Of a stretch of 64,000 bases of DNA, positions 47,182-55,659 are shown piece after piece. Location of the stretch: the NCBI RefSeq assembly GCF_028283685.1, contig NZ_JAPWKF010000002.1, forward strand, positions 62,001 to 126,000, given 5' to 3'. Every line of letters begins with the position of its first letter. Within the stretch, counting starts at the first letter, position 1. The DNA comes from Edaphobacter sp. (GTDB lineage: Bacteria > Acidobacteriota > Terriglobia > Terriglobales > Acidobacteriaceae). The notes below the pieces were generated by a model. The model did no database searches, had not been told where the DNA came from, and saw only the letters and a list, made by a program, of their open reading frames with translations. The translations under genes were made by a program, and so were the position numbers.

Positions 47182-47208
47182 ATGTCACCACACTTGCGTT
47201 GAGGTTTC

Positions 47209-48072
47209 ATGCGTCGTTGCTATCCTGTCGTCGCGACATCAGCTTCTCTTGTTGTCTGGGGGATCATCTTTTTCGGGCTGAATGGCGGGACCACAGTCTC
47301 TGCTGCTGGCGCACCGCAGCAGCCGCGCTCTGCCTTCAACCAAGGCCCGGCGCGCGCCCCGGAAGACCCCGCGGCAGTCGTTCACGGCAAAGCGCTCTTC
47401 GCGATCAACTGTCAGGCATGCCATGGCGCCGATCTTCGCGGAGGCGATATGGGTGGCCCCAACCTTTTGCGCTCGGAGGCGGCACTCACCGATCTGCACG
47501 GTGAGCAGATCATCCCGATTATTCAAGGCGCGCGCATGGCCCAGGGGATGCCTAATATCGGCCTGAACAACGAAGATGCGGGAGCAGTTGCGGCGTATAT
47601 TCGTTCCGTCATCGGCAGCATCGGCAGCCAGGGGCGCCCGCCGGGTGAAGAGCAAGTGCTCGATATTATCGTTGGCGATGCTTCGCGTGGACAGGCGTAT
47701 TTCGCCAAGCACTGCGCCTCCTGCCATTCGGTATCAAGCGATCTCAAGGGGCTTGCCACAAAGTATCCCGACGCCAGGCAGTTGCAGGCCCGGTGGCTCG
47801 CAGGCGGCAGTGCCCATGCACAGCCTTCCAGCCTGCCGACAGTAGAGATCACCCTTCCGTCCGGGGAAAAGGTCGCAGGTGGGCTGGTGCGTATCGATGA
47901 CTTTCTCGTGACAGTGAAGTTGTCGGATGGTTCAGAACGGACCATTGCACGTCGGGGGGCGATTCCGCACGTTGTTGTTCACGACCCGCTGCAGGCCCAT
48001 CGCGACATGCTTCCACACTATGTCGACTCCGATATCCACGATGTGACAGCCTATCTGGTGACCTTGAAGTGA
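47209..48072 (+). CDS. Periplasmic di-heme cytochrome c
   Basis: The 287-residue protein has an N-terminal export signal (SASLVVWGIIFFGLNGGTTVSA) and two heme-c sites, CQACH at about residues 68-72 and CASCH near 169-173. Each sits in a cytochrome c domain (first: GKALFAINCQACHGADLRGG). A C-terminal segment with strand pattern (VEITLPSGEKVAGGLVRIDD) follows; similar tails occur in cytochromes paired with quinoproteins. The next gene, a PQQ dehydrogenase, overlaps it by four bases (GTGA), so this cytochrome is the probable electron acceptor of that enzyme. Confidence 0.9.
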   Translation: MRRCYPVVATSASLVVWGIIFFGLNGGTTVSAAGAPQQPRSAFNQGPARAPEDPAAVVHGKALFAINCQACHGADLRGGDMGGPNLLRSEAALTDLHGEQIIPIIQGARMAQGMPNIGLNNEDAGAVAAYIRSVIGSIGSQGRPPGEEQVLDIIVGDASRGQAYFAKHCASCHSVSSDLKGLATKYPDARQLQARWLAGGSAHAQPSSLPTVEITLPSGEKVAGGLVRIDDFLVTVKLSDGSERTIARRGAIPHVVVHDPLQAHRDMLPHYVDSDIHDVTAYLVTLK

Positions 48073-49736
48073 ACCGTCTCTCTGCGCTCTTATCCGTGTC
48101 CCTGTTCCTCTCCCCACTCGCCTTGTTTGCGCAGGGAGGAGGTGTTTCGCCGCAGGATCTGCTGAAGCCTCTCTCAAAGGATTGGCCGACTTACAACGGC
48201 GACTACACCGGAAAGCGATACAGCGCGCTTACGCAGGTGAATCGTCAGACGGTCAAGAATCTTTCGCTCGCGTGGTACTCGCAGCTGACTCCCGGCTTAG
48301 ACAACTCTCCGGGGCGCGCGTCGCAGGTTCCCCAGATCGTGGGTGGAGAAGGCCCGGACAATATCAACATCCATTCAGGCACCATCAAGGGGACGATCCT
48401 TGCGGTTGACGGCACACTGTATGTCACGATGCCTGACAATGCCTGGGCGATCGACGCCCGTGACGGACATCTCCTATGGCACTACTACTGGAAGACCAAG
48501 GGCGGCACGCACATCGGCAATCGTGGATTCGGCATGTGGCACGGCTATCTCTACATGGAGACACCCGACGATTATCTTGTCTCGCTCGACGCCAAGACTG
48601 GCAAGGAACGCTGGCATAAGGTGATTGCCAATATGGAGGAAGGATATTTTGCTACGCCTGCCCCCCTCGTGATTGGCAATCATGTCCTCGTTGGCATGGG
48701 CAATGACATTGACTCGCCCGGATATCTCCAGTCGTTCGATCCGGAGACAGGCGATCTGCAGTGGAAGTTCTATACGGTTCCCATGAAGAAGGGCGATCCC
48801 GGGGCCGACACCTGGAAGAACATCGATGCGGCGCGCCACGGTGGCGGCCAGACATGGATCACCGGAGCCTTCGATCCCGAGACGAATCTTTATATCTTTG
48901 GCACAGGTAATCCGACTCCTGCCTATACCACCGGCCTGCGCGGAGATCTCGACAATCTCTTTACCTGCTCGCTGATTGCGGTCGACGTCGATACCGGCAA
49001 GATGAAGTGGTACTTCCAGACCTCGCCGCATGACATGCACGATTACGACTCGGCGCAGACTCCTGTGCTGTTCGACGGCATGTTCAAGGGCAAGATGCGC
49101 AAGATGGTGGCCACCACGGCGCGTAACGGTTATTACTTCACGCTGGACCGTGTCACCGGCGAGCATCTGGTGACGAGTAAGTACGGGGAGACGACCAACT
49201 GGGCCAAGGGACTCACGCCTGCCGGAGGCCCGAAGCGTGATCCCAACAAGGACGCAACCGTGGCCGGCTCGCTCGCCTCTCCGAACTCCGGCGGAACGAT
49301 CAACTGGGAGCCGGTAGCCTACTCGCCGGTAACAGGGTTGCTTTACACCTACGAGCTCAATAACTTCTCCGTGGTCTATCTCACCGATACCGATCCGCGT
49401 GGCTCCATGGGGTTGGGTGGTAAAGAAGAGTTATCGGTTGGAGCCGTTAGCAGCTACCTGACCGCAATCGACTACCGGACCGGTGCTTCTCGGTGGCGTC
49501 ATCGCTTTTATTCCAATAGCGTTGGCGGCGGAGGCCTGCTGGCAACGGCTGGCGGTCTCGTCTTCACCGGTGATGGGGCAGGCAGTCTCGTCGCCTATGA
49601 TGCGGCGGATGGCAAGACTCTCTGGAACACCCGCATTGGCACGATTTCAAATGCGCCGCAGACGTTCTCCATGGATGGCCACCAGTACGTCATCTGCGCT
49701 TCGGGTGGCACGCTCTGGTCGTTCATCCTCCACTAG
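48069..49736 (+). CDS. PQQ-dependent dehydrogenase (alcohol-dehydrogenase-like quinoprotein)
   Basis: The 555-residue exported protein has a signal peptide ending at ALFAQ. The opening DWPTYNGDYTGKRYSALTQV and repeated blade motifs (GTLYVTMPDNAWAIDARDGH, DAKTGKERW, LTAIDYRTGASRWRH, VAYDAADGKTLW) define an eight-bladed PQQ propeller. SPHDMHDYDSAQTPVLF places the catalytic-base Asp near residue 325 with a second Asp two residues on. It oxidises an alcohol or sugar hydroxyl in the periplasm. It starts at a GTG overlapping the cytochrome gene by four bases. The substrate is unknown; no PQQ biosynthesis genes are in the window. Confidence 0.88.
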   Translation: MNRLSALLSVSLFLSPLALFAQGGGVSPQDLLKPLSKDWPTYNGDYTGKRYSALTQVNRQTVKNLSLAWYSQLTPGLDNSPGRASQVPQIVGGEGPDNINIHSGTIKGTILAVDGTLYVTMPDNAWAIDARDGHLLWHYYWKTKGGTHIGNRGFGMWHGYLYMETPDDYLVSLDAKTGKERWHKVIANMEEGYFATPAPLVIGNHVLVGMGNDIDSPGYLQSFDPETGDLQWKFYTVPMKKGDPGADTWKNIDAARHGGGQTWITGAFDPETNLYIFGTGNPTPAYTTGLRGDLDNLFTCSLIAVDVDTGKMKWYFQTSPHDMHDYDSAQTPVLFDGMFKGKMRKMVATTARNGYYFTLDRVTGEHLVTSKYGETTNWAKGLTPAGGPKRDPNKDATVAGSLASPNSGGTINWEPVAYSPVTGLLYTYELNNFSVVYLTDTDPRGSMGLGGKEELSVGAVSSYLTAIDYRTGASRWRHRFYSNSVGGGGLLATAGGLVFTGDGAGSLVAYDAADGKTLWNTRIGTISNAPQTFSMDGHQYVICASGGTLWSFILH

Positions 49737-49945
49737 TGTTGGAACAAGGACGCCCAGAAAGGCCACGCATAATTTCTTCGGTTATCGAATAAACATCTGT
49801 TCGGTTTGAAGAGCAATCCTGTAAAGTGGGGTCAATTTCTTTTCGAACCCCCGATAGAAGGAGCTGTTCTTCGCGGCTATTCATCTGTCGCGATTCGTTC
49901 TTGTCCCTGGCACCAGAATTCTGTAACGAGGAGGAGAGATAGAGT

Positions 49946-51094
49946 ATGGGTTCTTACCGTCCATCGAGAGATGCTTTTGATCGCCGTTACTTTCTGCGTG
50001 GTGCAGGCGGCAGCCTTGCCGCGGGTGCGTTGCTGGGGGCGGCAGCGGTTCCTGCCGCTCAGGCTCAGCAGGCTGTAACGCCAGAGGACGTCACGCACGC
50101 CAGCGCCTTCCGTCCGATGACCGAACATGAGAAGGTCGCCCGTATTGCCTCCAACAGCTATCCCATCCGTTGGATCTTCAAGAACCATGACAACGTCGGC
50201 GATAAGGCTACGGTTACATCGATGAAGGCGAAGTACGGCGAGATCACCATGCTCGACTTTCCCGCCTTCACGAAGAAGACGTTTCCCGGTGTCACCAAGA
50301 TGGACATGTGGTCCAGTTTGTTCGGCGACATGGGTGACATGAGCCAGTACGAGAAGATGAGCATCACCGGCTACGACGGGAAGCCGCGTACGGTGGTCGA
50401 GTTCGATCCGGCAGCGACGTCGGCGAAGGGCTGGCTTGAGAAGATGGCAAACGCCCAGGCGAAAGAGGGCGTCTTCTGCCACCACATCTCAAACAACGCG
50501 CCGCGCGATATCTGCGATCTGGATGATGCAAAACGCAAGGCTGGTGTTGCTGTTGCGAAGAAGTGGCTGGATGGCGCGGCGATCCTCGGTGCGAAATCCA
50601 TGCGCATCAACAGCGGCGGTCCGCGGATCGCTCCCTCGCCGCAACCCAACGAGACCAGCTATCCGAAGAACCCGGAGCTGGAGCGCTATCTCGATCAGTG
50701 CATCCTGTCCTTCAAGGAGATGGCGGAATACGGGGCCAAGGTGGGTGTGAAGGTAACCCTCGAAAATCACTGGGGACTCACAGCCAATCCGATCAACATC
50801 CGCATCATCGTTGAAGAGGTCAATAACGTTTACTGTGAGGCCAGCCCTGACTTCTGCAACTGGGAGCACAAGTATCTGCTCTATCACGCGCTGAACGATC
50901 TCGCGCCATATGCCCACACGACCGTGCACGCAAAATTCTGGGACCGCTTCGGCCAGCCGGATGTCCAGCGTGGTGTTCGCATTATGCTCAACAACAACTA
51001 CACCGGCGTCTTTGCTCTGGAATACGAAGACGGTCCGTGGGACGGGATCGAAGGTGCAAAGTACCTTTATCAGCAGGTGATGGCTGCACTGTAA
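49946..51094 (+). CDS. Tat-exported sugar phosphate isomerase/epimerase-like TIM-barrel protein
   Basis: The 382-residue protein has a twin-arginine signal: DRRYFLRGAGGSLAAGALLG followed by AAVPAAQAQ. The remainder resembles the xylose-isomerase-like/AP-endonuclease-2 TIM barrel. KSMRINSGGPRIAP, VKVTLENHWGLTANP and VFALEYEDGPW hold the likely metal-binding Glu residues, and HTTVHAKFWDRFG a His. Homologues act on sugars or keto-sugars; Tat export implies folding with a metal before transport. It stands 210 bases after the PQQ dehydrogenase gene and before the DUF1080 gene, so it is likely part of the periplasmic pathway. Confidence 0.82.
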   Translation: MGSYRPSRDAFDRRYFLRGAGGSLAAGALLGAAAVPAAQAQQAVTPEDVTHASAFRPMTEHEKVARIASNSYPIRWIFKNHDNVGDKATVTSMKAKYGEITMLDFPAFTKKTFPGVTKMDMWSSLFGDMGDMSQYEKMSITGYDGKPRTVVEFDPAATSAKGWLEKMANAQAKEGVFCHHISNNAPRDICDLDDAKRKAGVAVAKKWLDGAAILGAKSMRINSGGPRIAPSPQPNETSYPKNPELERYLDQCILSFKEMAEYGAKVGVKVTLENHWGLTANPINIRIIVEEVNNVYCEASPDFCNWEHKYLLYHALNDLAPYAHTTVHAKFWDRFGQPDVQRGVRIMLNNNYTGVFALEYEDGPWDGIEGAKYLYQQVMAAL

Positions 51095-51162
51095 CTTTGG
51101 CATCTGTTGTTGGCAGGGTGCCGTAGGCTAATAGCAATAGACAACGCATCAGGGAGAAGAGA

Positions 51163-51889
51163 ATGGACCGCAAGTATTCTGGGAATCGTGACAATCAGGC
51201 CGGTATGCCGGCGCAGCGCGGTTGGCGTGCGGCGATCTGCCGCGGACTCGTTGGCGGTCTGATGCTGATGGCGGTCTCCGTTACCTGTGGCACCGACGCC
51301 GGTGCTCAGGCCAAAGCGAAGATACCAGGCGATGACTGGATTCAACTCTTCAACGGAACAGACCTTATGGGATGGACCAAGATCGGCGCAGAGAGCTGGA
51401 CGGTGGAAGATGGTCTGCTGCACGGACGTGGATTGACCAAGGCCTATGGGTATCTTGAGACGGAACATGACTACAAGGACTTTACAGCTCTCGCTGCGCT
51501 TCAAGTGTGTTGGAGACGGTAACAGCGGCGTCTTCTTCCACACCGGCTTCAAGCCCAACTCTGTCGATACGACGCAGGGCATGCAGTTCGAGATCGACTG
51601 CACCATGATGCACCATACTGCTGGCGTCTATGCCGAAGACGGTCGCGGCTGGGTCGTATGGCCCTCTCCTGAAAACGAAGGTGTTGTCCGCAAGGGCGAG
51701 TGGAACGATTACTTCGTTGAGGTTATCGGCAATCGCTATCGTTCACGGCTCAATGGTGTTCCGATGGTCGATTACACTGATCCGCATCCCGGTGCATCCG
51801 ACGGAAAGATTGCACTGCAGCTTCATGCCGGTGGCGCAGGCAACATGCAATTTAAAGACATCTGGATTCGCGACCTGTCGAAGCGCTGA
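51163..51889 (+). pseudogene. DUF1080-family (3-keto-disaccharide hydrolase) gene split by a frameshift
   Basis: The first frame (from 51163) encodes an export signal (GLVGGLMLMAVSVTCGTDAGAQ) and the start of a DUF1080 fold (DWIQLFNGTDLMGWTKIG, ESWTVEDGLLHGRG, YLETEHDYKDFT). One extra base at about 51487 breaks the frame. Homology continues at once in the next frame with LSLRFKCVGDGNSGVFFHTG, MQFEIDCTMMHHTAGVYAED, VRKGEWNDYFVEVIGN and HAGGAGNMQFKDIWIRDL. Removing one base gives a complete protein of about 241 residues. DUF1080 proteins include hydrolases of 3-keto-glycosides. Real lesion versus base-call error is undecided. It sits inside the PQQ cluster. Confidence 0.85.
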
Positions 51890-51926
51890 AACGGCGGGCT
51901 GAGAGCCCGTAGAACTGAGAGTTGTC

Positions 51927-54134
51927 ATGGTCACGGGAGGCTCGCTGAAACAGCGTTCCCAAAACGCTCTGATTGTCCTCTGCGGCCTAGCTGCTGCGGC
52001 GTGTGCGCCTGCCTTCGGGCAGGCCACGCCGATCCGGGATCAGGCCCACAGCAGCTGGCGGGAGTATGGTGGATCGCCTGATGGCGCACAGTATTCCTCC
52101 CTGAGCCAGGTCAATCGAGAGAACGTTGGCCAGCTGCATCAGGTCTGGAGCTTCTCAACAGGCGATGCGCGTGGGTACTCCTTCAATCCGCTCGTCATCG
52201 GTCGTGACATGTATGTGCTCGCGCACGATAACTCGATCGTCAAGCTCGATGCGGCGACAGGGAAAGAAATCTGGACGCGACCGCTGCATGCCAAGACTCT
52301 GCTCATCACGAATCGAGGCCTTACCTATTGGCAGAGCAAGGATGGCCGTGACCGGCGCCTCATTCTGTCAGTCGATAATGCACTGCGCGAATTGAATGCA
52401 GAGACCGGGGAGCCGATCGAGAACTTCGGCGATCATGGAAGCGTTGATCTGCGGGATGGTCTTGGACGTGATCCTCACAGTCTCACGCTTGTGCAGTCTT
52501 ACAACCCCGGGAAGATCTATGGCGATCTGTTAATCCTTGGTTCGGCGACGAACGAAGAATACGCGTCAGGACCAGGAGATATCCGAGCCTACAACCTGCT
52601 CACCGGAAAACTCGCCTGGATCTTCCACACTATTCCACATCCGGGAGAGCCTGGCTACGAGACCTGGCCGAAAGATGCGTGGAAGTCTGTTGGCGGAGCC
52701 AATGCCTGGAGCGGCATGGCACTCGATGAGAAACGTGGCATCATCTACCTCCCCACGGCCAGTCCGAAGTACAACTTCTATGGAGCCGATCGTCCTGGAA
52801 AGAATCTCTACGGCGATAGCCTGGTCGCGCTGAATGCACGCACAGGTAAGCTCATCTGGTATTACCAGATGGTCCATCACGATATCTGGGACTACGACAA
52901 TGCGGGTACGCCGATGCTCCTTACCGTGCGCCACGACGGTCGTATGGTGGATGTCGTGGCACAGGCCAGCAAGGTCGGTTTTGTGTGGGTTTTTGAGAGA
53001 GAGACGGGTAAGCCGCTCTGGCCTGTCGAAGAGCGTCCTGTCGGAAAGTCCCCGATGCCGGGCGAAGAGACTTGGCCGACCCAGCCGTTCCCGACGAAGC
53101 CGCTACCCTTCGCCCGGCAGTCTTTTACCGCGAAGGATCTCAGCCCCTATCTTGAACCGGCTGAGCGAGAGAGCCTGCTGAAGCAGATGGCCGCAGCTCG
53201 GAATGACGGGCTTTTCACGCCTCCATCGACGACGGATACGGTTGAGATGCCCGGCAACAACGGTGGAGCGAATTTCGGCGGATCGGCAATCGATCCAAGA
53301 CGCGGTTACTTCTACGTCGTCTCCAAGGATCTTCCGTCGATGCTGAAGCTCACGCTGGCTAAGGCGCCTCTGCAGAGCGGAACACCTGAGATCCGTGGAC
53401 GCTCATTATTTGAAGCCAACTGCAGCCTCTGCCATGGCAGCGATCTCAAAGGCAAGCCGCCTGCGATCCCTGCATTGCAGGATGTGCATAGCAGGCTCTC
53501 GGATGACGAGATTGCGAAGACGATCCGCTCCGGTAGAGGGTCCATGCCTTCCTTTGCTCACCTCGGCGATGCCGATACCAGTGCGATTCTCGCTTATCTC
53601 AAGCGCCCCGAACTCGCTCCCGCGATGGCGGAGCAGGCGCAAACCGCTCCTGCTCTCAATCAGGACCCTGCTCAGCTCCACTATCGCAGTGGCTTCGGTT
53701 TCATGTTTGCGGAGAGTGGACTCCCGGTGATTGCTCCGCCGTGGACGACGTTGACGGCTTACGATCTTAACACCGGAGACATCCTCTGGCAGCGCCCGTT
53801 GGGTGAAGTCCCTGAGTTGGCCGCGCAGGGCCATACCGATACCGGTTCGCATTTTCCCAAGATTGATCCTGTTGTTACGGCGGGTGGTCTCATCTTTACC
53901 GGGAGTCGTGACCGCAAGGTCCGCGCCCTGGATGCAACGACGGGCAAGACACTCTGGGAGTTCGAAGTTGGAGCTGCGCTGGAAGGCATGCCCGCGGTCT
54001 ACGAGGTAGGCGGCAGGGAGTATGTTGTCTTCTGCGCGGCGGCACGCGCGACGACGCATACTCATGCCCTGCCGGATCATCCTGCTTCGCAGGATCCCAT
54101 CCCCGGAGCTTACGTTGCATTTGCACTTCCGTAG
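51927..54134 (+). CDS. PQQ-dependent dehydrogenase with an internal cytochrome c domain (glucose-dehydrogenase-like)
   Basis: The 735-residue exported protein has a signal segment up to APAFGQ. The propeller blades resemble membrane glucose dehydrogenase: WREYGGSPDGAQYSSLSQVN, ALNARTGKLIWYYQMVHHDI then WDYDNAGTPML (Asp pair near residues 322-324), GFVWVFERETGKPLWPVEERP and PTQPFPTKPLPFARQSF. A cytochrome c domain with CSLCH near residue 499 (LFEANCSLCHGSDLKGKPP) is inserted before the last blades (ALDATTGKTLWEFEVG). This fused domain lets the enzyme pass electrons directly onward. Oxidation of an aldose is plausible but unproven. It follows the DUF1080 gene by 37 bases. Confidence 0.88.
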   Translation: MVTGGSLKQRSQNALIVLCGLAAAACAPAFGQATPIRDQAHSSWREYGGSPDGAQYSSLSQVNRENVGQLHQVWSFSTGDARGYSFNPLVIGRDMYVLAHDNSIVKLDAATGKEIWTRPLHAKTLLITNRGLTYWQSKDGRDRRLILSVDNALRELNAETGEPIENFGDHGSVDLRDGLGRDPHSLTLVQSYNPGKIYGDLLILGSATNEEYASGPGDIRAYNLLTGKLAWIFHTIPHPGEPGYETWPKDAWKSVGGANAWSGMALDEKRGIIYLPTASPKYNFYGADRPGKNLYGDSLVALNARTGKLIWYYQMVHHDIWDYDNAGTPMLLTVRHDGRMVDVVAQASKVGFVWVFERETGKPLWPVEERPVGKSPMPGEETWPTQPFPTKPLPFARQSFTAKDLSPYLEPAERESLLKQMAAARNDGLFTPPSTTDTVEMPGNNGGANFGGSAIDPRRGYFYVVSKDLPSMLKLTLAKAPLQSGTPEIRGRSLFEANCSLCHGSDLKGKPPAIPALQDVHSRLSDDEIAKTIRSGRGSMPSFAHLGDADTSAILAYLKRPELAPAMAEQAQTAPALNQDPAQLHYRSGFGFMFAESGLPVIAPPWTTLTAYDLNTGDILWQRPLGEVPELAAQGHTDTGSHFPKIDPVVTAGGLIFTGSRDRKVRALDATTGKTLWEFEVGAALEGMPAVYEVGGREYVVFCAAARATTHTHALPDHPASQDPIPGAYVAFALP

Positions 54135-54151
54135 TGCAACGCTATCCAGCG

Positions 54152-55315
54152 TTAGATGGAATTGAGATACGCGAAGGCTGCAACCGATGCTGCGCTGCGC
54201 GCCAGCAGATTCTCTTCGGCCTTGCCAAAGATGATCTGAGTTGACTGAAGGAAGCGGGGCATCACATTGTTCTCGATCGCCCGTAGTGCGGCTGTGCGGA
54301 AGACGCCGTTATCGAAGCCCTCGATGTCGGTGAACAGTACGGCCTGCGGATTATTCAGGTGGACCAGCGATGCCACGGCCAGCCCAAGCCCATTGCCCGC
54401 AGCGCGCAGAAGCCGCGAGGCGCGTGTCTCACTACGCGAGGCGCGCTCTTCCAGATCTCGCATGGAGGTGATCTTCATGCCCTCGGCCTCCGCTGCCATG
54501 CGAAGCGCATACCCTCCTGCAATCGTATCCAGACAGCCATAGCGTCCACAGCGACATAATGTCCCCTTCGGGACTACGGTGATGTGTCCGATTTCACCGG
54601 CGCTATCGTCATAACCACGATAGAGCTTGCCGTGAACAAAATGCGCCGAACCAATGGTGGGTCCAAGCATGACGCTGGTAAAGCTCTCCATACCGCGTGC
54701 GCTACCGAAGAACTTTTCGCCCACGGCAACAGCATTGGCATCGTTTTCGACCCATGCAGGCAGACGAAGCGCTTTCGTCAGCATTCGCGCAACAGGAATG
54801 TCTCGCCATCCCAGGGCAGCAGAGTAGCGGCAGATCCCCTCATCCGCATTGACGATGCCAGTGATGGTGATACCGACTCCCTGCATGCGGCTGCGAGGAA
54901 TCTTTATGGAACGCAGAAGTGAGTTGAAGGCCGTGCGAGCTTCGGCCACCAGCCTTTCCGGTGTGTCGGGGCCAGGAAGCACCATGTGTTCGATAACCCT
55001 TCCATGGAGGTCCGTAATGACCATCGAGATCGCGGACGGATCGATCGATATACCCAGAAAATAGGCATGCGAAGCCTGCAGCTGCAACTGCACCGTTGGC
55101 CGTCCACGCTGACGTCCCGTCGTCCGAACGGGAAGCTCAGCCAGCAGGTCTCTCTGCAGGAAGGCCTGCGTGACTTCGGTGATGGCAGCAGGGCTGACGC
55201 CCGTGATCTTGCTGAGCTCCGAGCGCGCGAGTTGCTTGTTGCGAAGCAGGGCAGCGATCACGGCATTTCGTGCGGAGCGGAACTGAGGCTTAGCCAGTCG
55301 TTCAGTTGCGGTCAT
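54152..55315 (-). CDS. ROK-family transcriptional regulator
   Basis: The protein of 387 residues has an N-terminal winged helix (LARSELSKITGVSPAAITEV) and a ROK domain (ENDANAVAVGEKFFG, AGEIGHITVVPKGTLCRCG, CGRYGCLDTIAGG). The start at 55315 has GAGG 8 bases upstream; 42 earlier codons in the frame are not family-like. It is divergent from the TonB receptor gene and convergent with the PQQ dehydrogenase gene, so it probably controls the surrounding cluster in response to a sugar. The gap to the receptor gene holds a good sigma-70-like promoter for the latter. Confidence 0.92.
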   Translation of the reverse strand: MTATERLAKPQFRSARNAVIAALLRNKQLARSELSKITGVSPAAITEVTQAFLQRDLLAELPVRTTGRQRGRPTVQLQLQASHAYFLGISIDPSAISMVITDLHGRVIEHMVLPGPDTPERLVAEARTAFNSLLRSIKIPRSRMQGVGITITGIVNADEGICRYSAALGWRDIPVARMLTKALRLPAWVENDANAVAVGEKFFGSARGMESFTSVMLGPTIGSAHFVHGKLYRGYDDSAGEIGHITVVPKGTLCRCGRYGCLDTIAGGYALRMAAEAEGMKITSMRDLEERASRSETRASRLLRAAGNGLGLAVASLVHLNNPQAVLFTDIEGFDNGVFRTAALRAIENNVMPRFLQSTQIIFGKAEENLLARSAASVAAFAYLNSI

Positions 55316-55376
55316 ACCAATCCTCAGGAAGTTACAACCCGTTGAAACGTGAAGGGTGACGGTACAAAAAGAATTG

Positions 55377-55405
55377 TTGACGCTCCTCGCAAGGGGCAAT
55401 ATGAT
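55377..55405 (+). promoter_or_regulatory. Sigma-70-like promoter upstream of the TonB receptor gene
   Basis: TTGACG, 17-base spacer, TATGAT. Transcription would start near 55412, leaving a leader of about 250 bases before the receptor ATG. It lies close to the ROK gene start, a fitting place for repression. Confidence 0.55.
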
Positions 55406-55659
55406 CCAGCTACCGAAATATTGCCTATCTCCCCCGGTCAATTCTGTTCTATCTGGCCCTCGTCACAAAAACTACATATTTGTTTCGGTTTCTGAATTAA
55501 ATAAAGCAAACCTAGTATTTCCGAGAGAATTTTCAGGCTAGCGGCAGTTGGCACCTTCGAGATGTGAAGCGTGTAGGCACTGTAGCGTTTTCTCTGCACT
55601 GTCGTGCCTGGCTGCATATTTGTTGCCTGGTTGGTGGGTTGAATTGCGAGGAGGCTCCT

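Larger units (their letters stand above)
46793..47208. other. Long divergent intergenic region between lysR and the cytochrome/PQQ genes
   Basis: No clear gene. It contains a short open frame with AAGGAG nine bases before its ATG (46827-46952, 41 codons, no recognisable product). It also contains the 16-bp palindrome TAGGTAAGATTACCTA (46946-46961) and a 9-bp inverted repeat at 47142-47181. The region is likely the shared regulatory zone for lysR and the PQQ cluster. Confidence 0.6.

Noticed and set aside
55477..55503. TATTT...AAATA arms upstream of the TonB receptor as a second ROK operator
   Set aside because: The arms are only 5 bases with a 17-base spacer, within AT-rich DNA where chance matches are common.
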